DNA from: Acidobacteriota bacterium | Lineage (GTDB): Bacteria; Zixibacteria; MSB-5A5; GN15; FEB-12 | Direction of reading: 5' to 3' | Assembly: GCA_035529075.1 (NCBI GenBank) | Contig: DATKXK010000010.1 | Location: forward strand, 477,401 to 541,400 | DNA length: 64,000 nt | Part shown: positions 18,208 to 28,134 of the stretch, one piece after another | Position numbering within the stretch: position 1 is the first letter of the stretch | Layout of the letters: each line of letters begins with the position of its first letter | Notes under the pieces: model-generated | What the model was told of the DNA's origin: nothing | Database searches by the model: none | What the model saw: the letters and a program-made list of their open reading frames with translations, nothing else | Translations under genes and position numbers: made by a program

Positions 18208-19392
18208 ATGACGATGCGATTGCCGTTGCTTTTGCGAAAGGCGGTCCTGCGCTACATGGGGCCGGTCTGGGCGCTCGCGGTGTGCGCGGGATGGTTGGTC
18301 GGTTGCGGGTCCGGCGGTGAGTCCGGCCAGCCGCAGGATCAGCCCAGGGAGATGACGGCGGAGCTTGATGTATCGGCGGCGCGGGCCGGGCACGCCGACT
18401 GGTTTTTCGATTCTTCGTACATCCACGATGGGGCGGGCCTAGATGGCGGTATCGGCCACGATTGTTCCGACAGCGCCCACGTGACCCATCCCTCCCTTGT
18501 CCATGCCCCCGGCGGCTGGAACTCAAAGAAGTTCTGGATGGCCTACAGCCCGGTGACGTCCTGCCGGGGGGCGGGCGACGAGGACCCTCGCGTCATATGC
18601 AGCGACGACGGCCTGCACTGGGGCGTGGTCGTGCGGGACGGAGACACGATCGCCAATCCCATATTCAGGGAGCGCGACCTGGATGCCCGGGTGCACTACC
18701 TGTCCGATGCGGAACTGTTCTTCGACGGGCAGGAGAACCTCTGGCTAATGTTCCGCGCCAAGTTCGGCATTGCTGAAACCGATTCGGTGGGTTTGTACGT
18801 GTCGTGCTGCGACGACGGCGTTACCTGGAACAGTCCGGCCCTGGTCGTGGTGGACACCGGGATCGGCAAAGGTGATTGTCCCCTGATGTCCCCGGCCATC
18901 ATCCGGTGCGCGGATGATCGTTACAGGATGTTTGTGGTCGACGGTTCGACCGGGATCAGGGACACAAACGTGATTCTCATCTACGCGTCTTCGCGGCCCG
19001 ACAGCGGCTGGAGCCTCATCGATACGATTCATCCGGGCGTGGTGAGCAATTCATCATCGTCTATCGGTCAGCAAGTCTGGCACCTTGATGTGATTCCCCG
19101 GACAGGCGACGAACTGTTGGGTCTTTTTACCATGGGCGACCGGGTGTCACTGGGCGCCAACGCCACGCTGTACATCGGCTACAGCCGTGACGGCGGGCGG
19201 AACTGGAAGCTGTCGGACGGTCCCGTGCTTCAGCCGCGAAAAGGCGCCTGGGACTCGGAATTGATATACCGGGCGACGGGGTACTTCCCGAGCGGTTCCG
19301 CCAATGAACTGAAGGTGTACTACTCAGCTTACGGCGGACCCGGCCGCACGTGGCACATGGGCGTCACAACCGTGTCCTTTGAGGCCCCGTAG
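18208..19392 (+). CDS. lipoprotein with a sialidase/glycosidase-like beta-propeller
   Basis: About 394 residues. A signal peptide ends in the lipobox WLVGC, then comes a domain with repeated blade-like motifs: DEDPRVICSDDGLHWG, GLYVSCCDDGVTWNSP and YIGYSRDGGRNWK, the latter two resembling Asp-box (SxDxGxTW) turns. Such turns occur in sialidases and five- or six-bladed glycoside hydrolases. I cannot see a full catalytic set, so it may only bind carbohydrate. The start is uncertain: ATG at 18208, 18214 or 18253 all leave a working signal peptide. It appears to be transcribed alone. Confidence 0.8.
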   Translation: MTMRLPLLLRKAVLRYMGPVWALAVCAGWLVGCGSGGESGQPQDQPREMTAELDVSAARAGHADWFFDSSYIHDGAGLDGGIGHDCSDSAHVTHPSLVHAPGGWNSKKFWMAYSPVTSCRGAGDEDPRVICSDDGLHWGVVVRDGDTIANPIFRERDLDARVHYLSDAELFFDGQENLWLMFRAKFGIAETDSVGLYVSCCDDGVTWNSPALVVVDTGIGKGDCPLMSPAIIRCADDRYRMFVVDGSTGIRDTNVILIYASSRPDSGWSLIDTIHPGVVSNSSSSIGQQVWHLDVIPRTGDELLGLFTMGDRVSLGANATLYIGYSRDGGRNWKLSDGPVLQPRKGAWDSELIYRATGYFPSGSANELKVYYSAYGGPGRTWHMGVTTVSFEAP

Positions 19393-19487
19393 CGAGGGTC
19401 GAACGCCCGCCCCGGGCGGGACCGGCTCAGCACCCGTCCGATCCCTCGGCTGATGCCGTCTGGCGCCCCGTACGATACAGGAAGTGC

Positions 19488-19516
19488 TTGAAAATCGGGC
19501 TGAAAGGTCTTACTTT
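19488..19516 (+). promoter_or_regulatory. predicted gatE-gatD promoter
   Basis: TTGAAA and TACTTT are separated by 17 bp, about 70 bp before the gatE start. Confidence 0.5.
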
Positions 19517-19584
19517 GGCTCTCTGAATGAGCATGACCGGGCGCCCGGCATTCCGTTATTCGGGCGCGGGAATGATAAAGACCT

Positions 19585-21576
19585 GTGAACGTACTTTCTG
19601 ACGCTGCCGCAAACTATGAGCGAACCGGGCAACTGGTCGGATATGTTCCCCGTAAGCTGGCCGCACCGGAGGTGTACGCAGACCTCGGGTTCAAGTCCGG
19701 CCTGGAAATCCATCAGCAACTGAAGACTGAAAAGAAGCTGTTCTGCCGCTGCCCGGCCGGGATTTATCAGAAGGACGGCGAATTCGACGCGGAAGTGATT
19801 CGGCACATGCGGCCGACGTTAAGCGAGATGGGCGAATACGACGGCACCGCCCTCATGGAGCGCAAGACCCGGAAAAACATCATCTACCGGATCAAGTATG
19901 AGACCGCCTGCACGTATGAGATCGACGACACGCCGCCATTCCCGCTGAACCGCGAGGCGCTCGGAATCGCCATCAAAATCGCCCTCATGCTGAACCTGAA
20001 CATCGTGGGCGAACTGCACATCACCCGTAAGCAGTATCTCGACGGCAGCATTCCGACGGGATTTCAGCGGACGGCCATTATCGGTATCGAGGGCGACATA
20101 GCGCTGAGCAACGGCCCGGTCAGGATCATCCAGCTGAGCGTCGAAGAAGACGCCTGCCGTGAGGTCTCGGACGTCGGCCACTGGCGCGTATATACTACTG
20201 ACCGTCTGGGCATGCCGCTGATCGAGACGGTCACGTATCCTGACATGAAGACGCCTGACGAGGTCGCCGACGCCGCCCACTACCTCAGGTTCCTGACCCG
20301 GAGCACGGGAAACGTCCGCACCGGCATAGGTGCGGCGCGCCAGGACGTCAATGTCAGCATTGACGGCGGCACGCGGGTGGAGATAAAGGGGGTGGCCCAT
20401 ATACGCTCGATTCCTGAGCTGGTGCACAATGAAGCCTTCCGGCAAAAGGCCCTGCTGCTGATAAGGGATGCGCTCAGGGAGCGCGTCACTGATCCTTCCG
20501 CATGGAAGGCGTCGCATATAGACCTGAACTTCAACAATGCGCTCTCGCAGTATGCGCCCGTTCGGGAGGCCAAGAAGCAGGGGCAACGGCTGGTGGCGGT
20601 CAACCTGCCCCGGTTTGGCGGCATCCTTTCGTTCTTTACCCAGCCGGGGCAGTCGTTCGCCGACGAGTTGAGCGGGCGTCTCAAGGTCATCGCCTGCCTG
20701 GAAAGGCCCAACATGTTGCAATCGGAGCAGACCGGCGAGCCTTTGCCGGCCCTGCCGCCGCAGGCGCTGTCGCAGATACGAGAGAAACTCGGCGCCCGTG
20801 ATGGCGATGCCCAGGTTGTCGTCTGGGGCGCATCCGATGACGTTGACACGGCCATAGAGACTATCGAGGAACGTTGCCGCATGGCGTACGAGGGCGTTCC
20901 GAACGAAACGCGCCAGGCTCTGGCAGACGGCACGACTCTATTCGAACGCGTGCTGCCCGGCCCCGACCGGATGTATCCGGATACCGACTCCGCCCCGATC
21001 CCCGTGGAACAGTCACATATCGACGAGCAGAAACGGGACCTGCCCACGTCCGTGCGCAATCGTACCCTGCAGCTCGAGGAATGGGGCGTTCCGCGGGACA
21101 CGCACCATTACATTCTGAAGCGCAATCTGGCCGGCCTGATATCCAGGATAGTTGAAGACCTTGGCTACGAGGCGAAATTCGCGGGCACCGTCATCGGACA
21201 CACGCTGAGGCATCTGGAGGGCACCGTCAGCCCGGCTTCGCCGTTTGATTATGAGCGGGTGTACGAGGTGTTTGCCTTCGTCAGCGCCAGGCAGCTCGAG
21301 CGGCGGATTATCCAGGAAATGCTGCCCGTTGCCTATGAGCACCCCAACATGGTGCTTGACTCGGCTCTGACGACTATCCAGTATAAACCGATGTCGTGGC
21401 AGGAAATTATATCTTTCGCGCCGTCACTTGACGAGAAGTTTCGTGAAATCTGCAGGTCGCGCGATCCGGGCGCCGGGGCGCGCTGGATCATGGGGAACCT
21501 GCGCAGGCTCGCGATCGGCAACGTCCCCATGAGTGACCTGAGAACCTACGTCGAGAACCTGACCGCTCATGTCTGA
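19585..21576 (+). CDS. gatE: Glu-tRNA(Gln) amidotransferase subunit E (archaeal type)
   Basis: A 663-residue protein of the GatB/GatE family. It has the GatB-like opening LGFKSGLEIHQQL, the cysteine-bearing FCRCP, the kinase-like active-site region around QLSVEEDACREVSD, and VEIKGVAHIRSIPELV. The length and the domain inserted after residue 290 identify GatE, not GatB; a YqeY-like tail occupies the last 130 residues. With GatD it converts Glu-tRNA(Gln) to Gln-tRNA(Gln) using ammonia passed from GatD. The pair is characteristic of Archaea. The start is GTG 19585. The gene overlaps gatD by 8 bp. Confidence 0.95.
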   Translation: MNVLSDAAANYERTGQLVGYVPRKLAAPEVYADLGFKSGLEIHQQLKTEKKLFCRCPAGIYQKDGEFDAEVIRHMRPTLSEMGEYDGTALMERKTRKNIIYRIKYETACTYEIDDTPPFPLNREALGIAIKIALMLNLNIVGELHITRKQYLDGSIPTGFQRTAIIGIEGDIALSNGPVRIIQLSVEEDACREVSDVGHWRVYTTDRLGMPLIETVTYPDMKTPDEVADAAHYLRFLTRSTGNVRTGIGAARQDVNVSIDGGTRVEIKGVAHIRSIPELVHNEAFRQKALLLIRDALRERVTDPSAWKASHIDLNFNNALSQYAPVREAKKQGQRLVAVNLPRFGGILSFFTQPGQSFADELSGRLKVIACLERPNMLQSEQTGEPLPALPPQALSQIREKLGARDGDAQVVVWGASDDVDTAIETIEERCRMAYEGVPNETRQALADGTTLFERVLPGPDRMYPDTDSAPIPVEQSHIDEQKRDLPTSVRNRTLQLEEWGVPRDTHHYILKRNLAGLISRIVEDLGYEAKFAGTVIGHTLRHLEGTVSPASPFDYERVYEVFAFVSARQLERRIIQEMLPVAYEHPNMVLDSALTTIQYKPMSWQEIISFAPSLDEKFREICRSRDPGAGARWIMGNLRRLAIGNVPMSDLRTYVENLTAHV

Positions 21577-22951
21577 TCTGTTCAAAGGATACAAGGGCGA
21601 CGGCCTGGCCGTGCTGAAGAAGTTCAAGGTGCGGGTCTGGAGCGAAACGCGGGTCAAGACGACGCGCGGCGATTTCTCCGGCATAATCCTGCCCCGGTCG
21701 GAGAACGACGACGACAGGCATATCGTTCTGAAGCTGGCCACCGGCTACAATGTCGGCATCGCCACTGACACAATCATAGACATGCATGAAAGCGGTTACA
21801 AGGAAGCTCACTACAAGATACCGGAAAAAGAGTTCCCCGTATCCGAAGATAAACCGGGCATCAAGCTGCTCGGCACCGGAGGGACCATTGCCTCCCGGCT
21901 CGACTACCGCACCGGCGCGGTGATACCGGCCTTTTCCCCGGGCGAACTGTACGGTGCCGTCCCCGAACTGGCCGACATCTGCAACCTGACGACCGAGAAG
22001 CTGTTCGCCGTGTTCAGTGAAAACATGGGCCCGGACCAGTACACGAAGCTGGCCGTGGCTATCGGCGAGGAGATCAGGAAAGGTATTGACGGTATCGTCA
22101 TCGGTCACGGTACCGATACCATGCACCACACGGCGTCGGCTCTGGCCTTCATGGTACAGAACCCACCGGTTCCCGTTGTGCTCGTCGGGTCGCAGCGATC
22201 GTCCGACCGGCCTTCATCCGACGCCGCGCTCAACCTGATCCATGCCACCAAAGCTGCCGCCGAGTCGGACATCGCGGAGGTTATGGTCTGCATGTTCGGT
22301 CCCACCTCGGACAAGTACGGGCTTCTACACAAAGGAACCCGGGTGCGTAAAATGCACTCCTCCTATCGGTCAACGTTCCGTACGGTGGGCGATATCCCGC
22401 TGGCCATGGTGGACCGCGAGACAATCACGCCGCTGCGGCAGGATTACAACCGCCGCCGCAAGGACCGGCAGGTCACGATCCTGCCGTACTTCGAAGAACG
22501 GGTGGCGCTGGTCTACTACTACCCCAACATGCACCGCGACATCATCGATTCCCTGGTGGACAACGGCTACAAAGGGATCGTGATCGCCGGGACCGGGCTG
22601 GGGCACGTCAACAAGCCGGTCTACCCCGCCATCGAGCGAGCCACGAAGGAGGGCGTGGCCATCTACATGACGGTGCAGACGCTGTGGGGCTATGTGCACA
22701 TGTTCGTCTATGACACCGGCCGTGATCTCATGGCCAGGGGCATAATCCCGACCGAGAACATGCTTCCCGAGGTGGCCTACGTCAAGCTGGGCTGGGCGCT
22801 CGGCCAAACCTCCGACCTGGCCAGGGTGAAAGAGATTATGCTTACCCCCCTGTGCGGCGAGATTACGGAACGAGAGCCGTACAACGGCTACCTCATTTTT
22901 CAGGGCGGCATCCCTGAAGTCGAAGAGTTCCTGCACAAGATCCACAAGTAA
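21569..22951 (+). CDS. gatD: Glu-tRNA(Gln) amidotransferase subunit D (archaeal type)
   Basis: A 460-residue glutaminase subunit. A GatD-specific beta-barrel N-domain (about 1-90) precedes an L-asparaginase-like domain. The catalytic residues expected for the family are visible: Thr106 in GTGGTIAS, Thr182 and Asp183 in GHGTDTMHHTA, and a lysine near 228 (HATKAA). It releases ammonia from Gln or Asn and channels it to GatE. A plain cytoplasmic asparaginase is excluded by the N-terminal domain and the overlap with gatE. All active-site residues are intact, so the complex should work. Confidence 0.96.
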   Translation: MSDLFKGYKGDGLAVLKKFKVRVWSETRVKTTRGDFSGIILPRSENDDDRHIVLKLATGYNVGIATDTIIDMHESGYKEAHYKIPEKEFPVSEDKPGIKLLGTGGTIASRLDYRTGAVIPAFSPGELYGAVPELADICNLTTEKLFAVFSENMGPDQYTKLAVAIGEEIRKGIDGIVIGHGTDTMHHTASALAFMVQNPPVPVVLVGSQRSSDRPSSDAALNLIHATKAAAESDIAEVMVCMFGPTSDKYGLLHKGTRVRKMHSSYRSTFRTVGDIPLAMVDRETITPLRQDYNRRRKDRQVTILPYFEERVALVYYYPNMHRDIIDSLVDNGYKGIVIAGTGLGHVNKPVYPAIERATKEGVAIYMTVQTLWGYVHMFVYDTGRDLMARGIIPTENMLPEVAYVKLGWALGQTSDLARVKEIMLTPLCGEITEREPYNGYLIFQGGIPEVEEFLHKIHK

Positions 22952-22998
22952 GTCCTGCTCCGGCCGATCTTATCCGGCTCGGTCTTTTGCCTGACCAG

Positions 22999-23100
22999 CG
23001 CGGCTATGCAGCCTCGGCCGGGAGTATTGACATCGGTGACCTGACCGGCTTAATTGAATACTTGTTCCCGGCTGACACGCCTTCGAAGGACTGTCCGTAG
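22999..23100 (+). pseudogene. dockerin-like C-terminal remnant
   Basis: The frame ending at the TAG 23098-23100 reads SIDIGDLTGLIEYLFPADT followed by PSKDCP and stop. This matches the terminal dockerin repeats of the proteins ending at 28134 and 50839. No start codon, signal peptide or rest of a protein precedes it: it follows the gatD stop by about 50 bp. It is best read as the leftover end of a lost secreted protein. Confidence 0.65.
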
Positions 23101-23168
23101 AATCACGCATCGCTGACGGTCTGCATCACGAACAGCACGCGACGGCTATTAAGAAGGAGTTGCAGTTG

Positions 23169-23729
23169 ATGTTACGTTTATTCTGTTTATTGATGGTAAC
23201 GGGCATACTTGCAGGTGCCTGCGGGGAAAAGGAAGAACCTGAATCACTGCCAAAAGGAGAAGAAGAGATGGCGATAATCGTCACCAGTGCCGCCTTCGAA
23301 GAGGGCGGCATGATTCCCAGGGAGTATACCTGTGACGGCGCGGATATTTCTCCCCCGCTTTCCTGGAGCGGAGTGCCGCCGGCGGCAAAGAGCATGGCGC
23401 TGATATGCGACGACCCCGACGCGCCCGCGGGTACATGGGTCCACTGGGTGCTGTTTAACCTCCCGCTCGATACCACGGAACTGCCTCAGAGCATTCCGCC
23501 CGAGGAGACTCTCGCCAACGGCGCCAGGCACGGCGTGACGGATTTCGGCCGGCACGGGTACGGCGGCCCATGTCCGCCCGGAGGCACGCACCGGTACTAT
23601 TTCAAGCTCTATGCCCTCGATACGATGCTGGAGATCGCGGGGCGCGTGACCAAGACGGGGCTTCTGAGTGCGATGGAAGGACATACCCTGGCCCAGGGTC
23701 ATCTAATGGGGAAATACCGCAGACAGTAG
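23169..23729 (+). CDS. YbhB/YbcL-family (PEBP, Raf-kinase-inhibitor-like) lipoprotein
   Basis: A 186-residue protein with a signal peptide and lipobox (GILAGACG), a short charged linker, and a PEBP domain: FEEGGMIPREYTCDGADISPPLSW, the ligand-pocket motif DDPDAPAGTWVHWVLFNLP, and GYGGPCPPGGTHRYYF. The fold binds small anions or phospholipid head groups; bacterial members have no settled function. ATG 23169 is preferred since AAGGAG lies 9 bases upstream. Lipidation is less usual for this family. Confidence 0.92.
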   Translation: MLRLFCLLMVTGILAGACGEKEEPESLPKGEEEMAIIVTSAAFEEGGMIPREYTCDGADISPPLSWSGVPPAAKSMALICDDPDAPAGTWVHWVLFNLPLDTTELPQSIPPEETLANGARHGVTDFGRHGYGGPCPPGGTHRYYFKLYALDTMLEIAGRVTKTGLLSAMEGHTLAQGHLMGKYRRQ

Positions 23730-23825
23730 GCGCAGCGGGCTGACCCGGGCGCGCGAGTCACGGTTCTGCGGCCGATGGACACGCACTGCGTCGGCGGACG
23801 TCAGCCTCAATGTTCGGGAACAGCT

Positions 23826-24824
23826 ATGCCGCTTTCAGACGTCATCAAAGCAAGAATCTCCCGAAAGCTGGAGAACTCTACCCTCAAGCGAGTCATCGTT
23901 GAAGAACTGGCTGACCTTCTTGACGACTGTCCGTCCGATGTATCTCCCGAAGAGTACTGCACCACCGTCACTCTGCTGATCCTGAAGGAATTCGGCTGCC
24001 ATGCACGGACTGTGGATTCGCCGGCAGGAACCGGCGAGAATTCGGCCCGGCCCGGCACCCCGGCGGCGACTCTGCCCTTCGAGACAATACTGGAGGCCCT
24101 GCTGGCAGCCACGCAGTACGATCTGATCGGCGCGAACGTACAGATGGTCAAGGCGCTCGGCAACGCCATCGCAGAACGCGACACCGGCACGAACGACCAT
24201 AACCTGAAAGTGACGCTGTACGCCGCCGGTCTTGCGGTGCCAGCAGAATTTCACCAGCAGGAGATCCAGGCGCTCATCAAAGGTTCGTTCCTGCACGACA
24301 TCGGCAAGATTGGCATACCCGACGCCACCCTCCTGAAGACGGGAGAACTGGCCGAGGACGAGCGGCGCCTGATGAACAGTCACCCGGTCAGGGGCGGTCG
24401 CATCATTGCCGGGGTTCTCTGGCTCGAGGACGCCCGCGACGTCGTCGTGCACCACCACGAGCGCTGGGACGGTTCCGGTTATCCCGACGGGCTGGGCAAC
24501 GACCGGATACCGGTTGCGGCGAGGGTGTTTGCGATCGTCGACGTTTTCGATGCCCTGACGTCTCATCGCCCCTACAAGGAGGCCCTCTCCTACGACGACA
24601 CCATTGCCTATATGAAGAGGCAGAGCGGAAGCCACTTCGATCGCTCCTTGTTCAACCTGTTTCTTGACATATCCAAAGACCTCTACGAACGGATCTGCTG
24701 CAGGACTACGTCTGAACTTGAAGCTCTCATGGTACGCCTCGTGCAGGAGCATTTCGGGCTTGATCCCAAAGGCCGGTACCTTGGCTCGCTCTACGGCGGC
24801 CCGCGCAGACCTGGTCGGCATTGA
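23826..24824 (+). CDS. HD-GYP domain protein, probable cyclic-di-GMP phosphodiesterase
   Basis: About 332 residues. An N-terminal region of about 110 residues with no recognised domain precedes an HD-GYP domain that carries HDIGKIGIPD, the metal ligands HPVRGG and HHHERWDGSGYPDGL, and DVFDALTSHRPYKEAL. The GYP signature is intact, so hydrolysis of cyclic di-GMP is likely. There are no membrane helices, and the input domain is not recognisable. ATG 23826 starts the compact protein; an ATG at 23775 would add 17 residues, and neither has a strong ribosome-binding site. Confidence 0.92.
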   Translation: MPLSDVIKARISRKLENSTLKRVIVEELADLLDDCPSDVSPEEYCTTVTLLILKEFGCHARTVDSPAGTGENSARPGTPAATLPFETILEALLAATQYDLIGANVQMVKALGNAIAERDTGTNDHNLKVTLYAAGLAVPAEFHQQEIQALIKGSFLHDIGKIGIPDATLLKTGELAEDERRLMNSHPVRGGRIIAGVLWLEDARDVVVHHHERWDGSGYPDGLGNDRIPVAARVFAIVDVFDALTSHRPYKEALSYDDTIAYMKRQSGSHFDRSLFNLFLDISKDLYERICCRTTSELEALMVRLVQEHFGLDPKGRYLGSLYGGPRRPGRH

Positions 24825-24942
24825 TATCGGCAGCCACGTCTTCCGAGGCACAGCCTCACCATGCCGCCCGACTCTGCCGGGTATGCGTGCCGATTGGACG
24901 CCCACCGCTCATCTTTGCGGCGCTTTCTGCCGATCTTTTGTA

Positions 24943-24971
24943 TTGACAGATGCCGGATAAGACGGTACACT
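24943..24971 (+). promoter_or_regulatory. predicted promoter of the C25 peptidase gene
   Basis: A perfect TTGACA box and TACACT are separated by 17 bp; the predicted transcript starts about 30 bp before the ATG. Confidence 0.6.
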
Positions 24972-25008
24972 TTAATAGTCGCCTAGTTTACACATCGAGC
25001 CCGATTGC

Positions 25009-28000
25009 ATGCACTACAACTTCGAACCGGTCCTGTTCCGACGCCGACGACGCTTGGTAACCCAGCCACGTGCGAAGAGAGCAAGGACAGGTATATCTGC
25101 CGCTCGGTGCGGATCTGCATGCCTGGTCTGGCTGGCCGCTGCATTTGCCGTGACAGCCTTAAATGCAGGGGCGGAAAATCTGACCCTGAGCCTTCAGGCC
25201 GGAGGCTACGAGATAGTCGACCAGCCGGACGGACAGCAGGTTGTCACGATGGAAGGCTTCAGCTACCTCTCGGTACCCGGCAAGCCGCTCCTTCCGGCCA
25301 GGAGCTATATGATTGCAGTCCCGCCCGGCGCGAGCATTCTTTCGGTCTCTGTTGCCGGTGACGGCGAGTTTGAAATTGACGGCCGCTACCGGATCATGCC
25401 GGCACCACCGTTTCTGCCGACTGACGACCGACAGGCGATGGTTGACGAGTGCCGCCGGGAGTGGCAGGAAAGCTACAATACAGTCTATGAATCCGACCAG
25501 ACGTATCCTGAGAAGCCCGGGGAATTTCTCGGCACGGGCGGGTTGAGGAAGTACTCTTTCGTCAGGGTGTCTTACTTTCCGTTCGCCTATAACCCGCGTT
25601 CGGGCAAGCTCGTATTCACACCCTCCCTGACGGTCTCCATTGACTACGACCTGTCGCCGTCCGGTCTGGCGCGCGCAGACGCCATGATGGCCGATACCAG
25701 GGCCGACGAACGGGCCTCCGACCTTCTGGTGAATTACTCTCAGGCACGCCAGTGGTACCCGCCCGCCGTTGCCCGGCAGTCACCCGACACCATCGCGGCG
25801 GATTACGTGATTGTCACGACGGACGCCCTGAGCGGCGCCGTGACTGCCCTGGTCAACTGGAAAGAGTCCATTGGCTTCAGCGTCGAGGTCGTCACCACTG
25901 CCTGGATCAGCAGCGGCTACAGCGGCGCCGATCTGCCCGAGAGGATCAGAAACTTCCTTAGTACTACCTATCTCGATTGGGGTATTGAGTACGTGCTGAT
26001 TGTCGGGGACATCGACGTTATCCCGATGCGGCACTGCTTTCCTGATCCCACCAACCACCAGCCGAATTCGGATTACTGCCCGCCGACGGACTATTACTAC
26101 GCGGACCTGACCGGCGACTGGGACAGCGACGGAGACGGCTTCCACGGTGAATACGGTCAGGACAACGTTGACTTTGTACCCGAAGTCATCGTCGGGCGAA
26201 TCCCGTTCAGCGACTCGGCCACGGTCGCCTCGATATGTCAGAAGCTGGTCGTCTTTGAAAGCGATACCGCGTCCTGGAAAAGCAACGCCCTGCTGCTGGG
26301 CGCCATGAGCAACTATGCCGACGAAGATGAATCCGGCTGGGATCGGACCGACGGCGCCGCGCTCATGGAGGACATGATTACTGACATACTCGGCGGCTGG
26401 ACGTACACGACGATGTATGAAAAGGCCGGTCTGAATCCGAGCACGTACACCTGTGACCTGCCGCTGAGCTATGAAAACGTAATAAGCGACTGGTCCGCCG
26501 GCGACTACGGCGTCGTCAACTGGTGGGCCCACGGAAGCAACACCGGTGCCTGGAGGAAGTGGTGGGCCTTTGACGACGGCGACGGCATCCCCGAGACGCA
26601 GTCCCCTGACGAGATGGACTGGGACGCGTTTATATACAGCACGGTCGTGAACAATCTTGATGACAACCACCCCTCGATTGTCTTTTCCTGCTCGTGCAAC
26701 AACGGCTGGCCGGAGTATGACAATCTGGGACGGCAACTGCTGCGCCACGGCTCCTCCGGCATCGTTGTCTCTACCAGGGTCTCGTGGTACGCGATCGGCT
26801 GGGACCAGTGGGGCGGCGGCAACGCCTCCATAGACTACGACTTCTTCCGCTACATGATCGTCAACGGCGAGAAAGTCGGTAACGCCCTCTTCGACGCAAA
26901 ACTCTACTACCTTAACCACTATTTCTGGTGGGGCTGGCAGTCGCAGCAGAACATGTTTGACTTCTGTCTCTATGGTGACCCATCGCTCGTCCGCGAGGGT
27001 ACGGCATCTGTCCTCTGCGTGGACAGCGACGGCGACGGCTACGGCGATCCCGGTTACCCGGAGAACCAGTGCCCGACCGACAATTGCCCCTATGCATACA
27101 ACGCGGACCAGGCTGACGGCGACGGTGACGGAGCCGGGGACGCGTGCGACAACTGCCTGGGGGTCGTCAATCCGAGCCAGGCCGATACGGACGGCGACAA
27201 TATCGGAAACGCATGCGACAACTGCCCCGACGAAGCTAACACCGGCCAGGCTGACACCGACGGCGATCTGGTCGGCGATGCGTGTGACAACTGCCCGGCG
27301 CTGCCGAATCCAGACCAGACTGACTCGGATGGTGACAGAATCGGCAACCCGTGCGATGACTGCCCGGACACGCCCGATCCGTTCCAGATCGACTCCGACG
27401 GTGACGACGCCGGTGATGCGTGCGACAACTGCCTTAGCACACCCAATCCCGACCAGCTTGATTCGGACGGTGACGGGCACGGCGACCTCTGTGACAACTG
27501 TCCCGGGGAACCCAATACCGATCAGGCCGATGACGACGGCGATGGAATCGGCGATGCCTGTGACAACTGTCCCGGTGAACCCAATGCCGATCAGGCCGAC
27601 GGTGACGGCGATGGAGTCGGCGACGCCTGTGACAACTGTCCCGGTGAACCCAATCCCGATCAGGCCGATGGCGACGGCGACGGACTGGGCAATCCCTGTG
27701 ACAATTGCGCCGACCTGGCCAATCTTGAGCAAACGGACTCGGACGGAGACACCATCGGCGATGCCTGCGACGAGTGTACGGATACCGACGGTGACGGCTT
27801 CGGTGACCCCGGCTATGCCGCCAATACCTGCCCGACGGACAATTGTCCGGACGACTACAATCCCGGCCAGGCCGATGCGGACAATGACGGCACCGGCGAC
27901 GAGTGCTGCTGCATGGATCTCACCGGCAACGTGGACTGTGATTCAGATGATATCATAGACATCGGCGATCTTACAAAGCTGATTGATTTCCTGTTTATCT

Positions 28001-28134
28001 CGCATAGCCCGCTGTGCTGTCACCGGGAAGCAAACGCCGACGGCGACTCCGAACATATTGTCGACATTGGCGATCTGACCAGCCTCATTCAATATCTCTT
28101 TATCAGCGGAGCGGATCCCGCCGTATGCCCGTAG
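25009..28134 (+). CDS. gingipain-type C25 cysteine peptidase with TSP3 repeats and a dockerin-like end
   Basis: A 1041-residue secreted protein. An arginine-rich start leads to a hydrophobic segment (about 34-55), then a propeptide-like region (56-255) and a C25 catalytic domain. The family's catalytic pair is visible as His508 in WWAHGSNTG and the cysteines 561/563 in FSCSCNNG. Ten exact 23-residue thrombospondin type 3 repeats (DNCPxxxNPDQxDxDGDxxGDAC) plus one divergent unit should bind calcium. The C-terminus has two dockerin-like repeats, [16 protein letters not shown] and [16 protein letters not shown]. It should act outside the cell, possibly docked onto a cohesin-bearing surface. Confidence 0.93.
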   Translation: MHYNFEPVLFRRRRRLVTQPRAKRARTGISAARCGSACLVWLAAAFAVTALNAGAENLTLSLQAGGYEIVDQPDGQQVVTMEGFSYLSVPGKPLLPARSYMIAVPPGASILSVSVAGDGEFEIDGRYRIMPAPPFLPTDDRQAMVDECRREWQESYNTVYESDQTYPEKPGEFLGTGGLRKYSFVRVSYFPFAYNPRSGKLVFTPSLTVSIDYDLSPSGLARADAMMADTRADERASDLLVNYSQARQWYPPAVARQSPDTIAADYVIVTTDALSGAVTALVNWKESIGFSVEVVTTAWISSGYSGADLPERIRNFLSTTYLDWGIEYVLIVGDIDVIPMRHCFPDPTNHQPNSDYCPPTDYYYADLTGDWDSDGDGFHGEYGQDNVDFVPEVIVGRIPFSDSATVASICQKLVVFESDTASWKSNALLLGAMSNYADEDESGWDRTDGAALMEDMITDILGGWTYTTMYEKAGLNPSTYTCDLPLSYENVISDWSAGDYGVVNWWAHGSNTGAWRKWWAFDDGDGIPETQSPDEMDWDAFIYSTVVNNLDDNHPSIVFSCSCNNGWPEYDNLGRQLLRHGSSGIVVSTRVSWYAIGWDQWGGGNASIDYDFFRYMIVNGEKVGNALFDAKLYYLNHYFWWGWQSQQNMFDFCLYGDPSLVREGTASVLCVDSDGDGYGDPGYPENQCPTDNCPYAYNADQADGDGDGAGDACDNCLGVVNPSQADTDGDNIGNACDNCPDEANTGQADTDGDLVGDACDNCPALPNPDQTDSDGDRIGNPCDDCPDTPDPFQIDSDGDDAGDACDNCLSTPNPDQLDSDGDGHGDLCDNCPGEPNTDQADDDGDGIGDACDNCPGEPNADQADGDGDGVGDACDNCPGEPNPDQADGDGDGLGNPCDNCADLANLEQTDSDGDTIGDACDECTDTDGDGFGDPGYAANTCPTDNCPDDYNPGQADADNDGTGDECCCMDLTGNVDCDSDDIIDIGDLTKLIDFLFISHSPLCCHREANADGDSEHIVDIGDLTSLIQYLFISGADPAVCP
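27079..27768 (+). repeat. ten tandem 69-bp repeats encoding TSP type 3 units
   Basis: The array is exactly 10 x 69 bp, in frame with the peptidase gene, each unit beginning at a GAC codon for DNC or DDC. Units 7-9 are the most alike at the DNA level, which points to recent duplication or gene conversion. Confidence 0.9.

Noticed and set aside
25780-27732. A 650-residue open frame on the minus strand inside the C25 peptidase gene
   Set aside because: It is a shadow of the TSP3 repeats: the repetitive Asp/Gly/Cys codons happen to leave stop-free antisense frames. It has no ribosome-binding site or recognisable domain.
27079-27768. Regularly spaced repeats as a CRISPR array
   Set aside because: The period is a constant 69 bp with no variable spacers, and the units are in frame and encode a known calcium-binding repeat.
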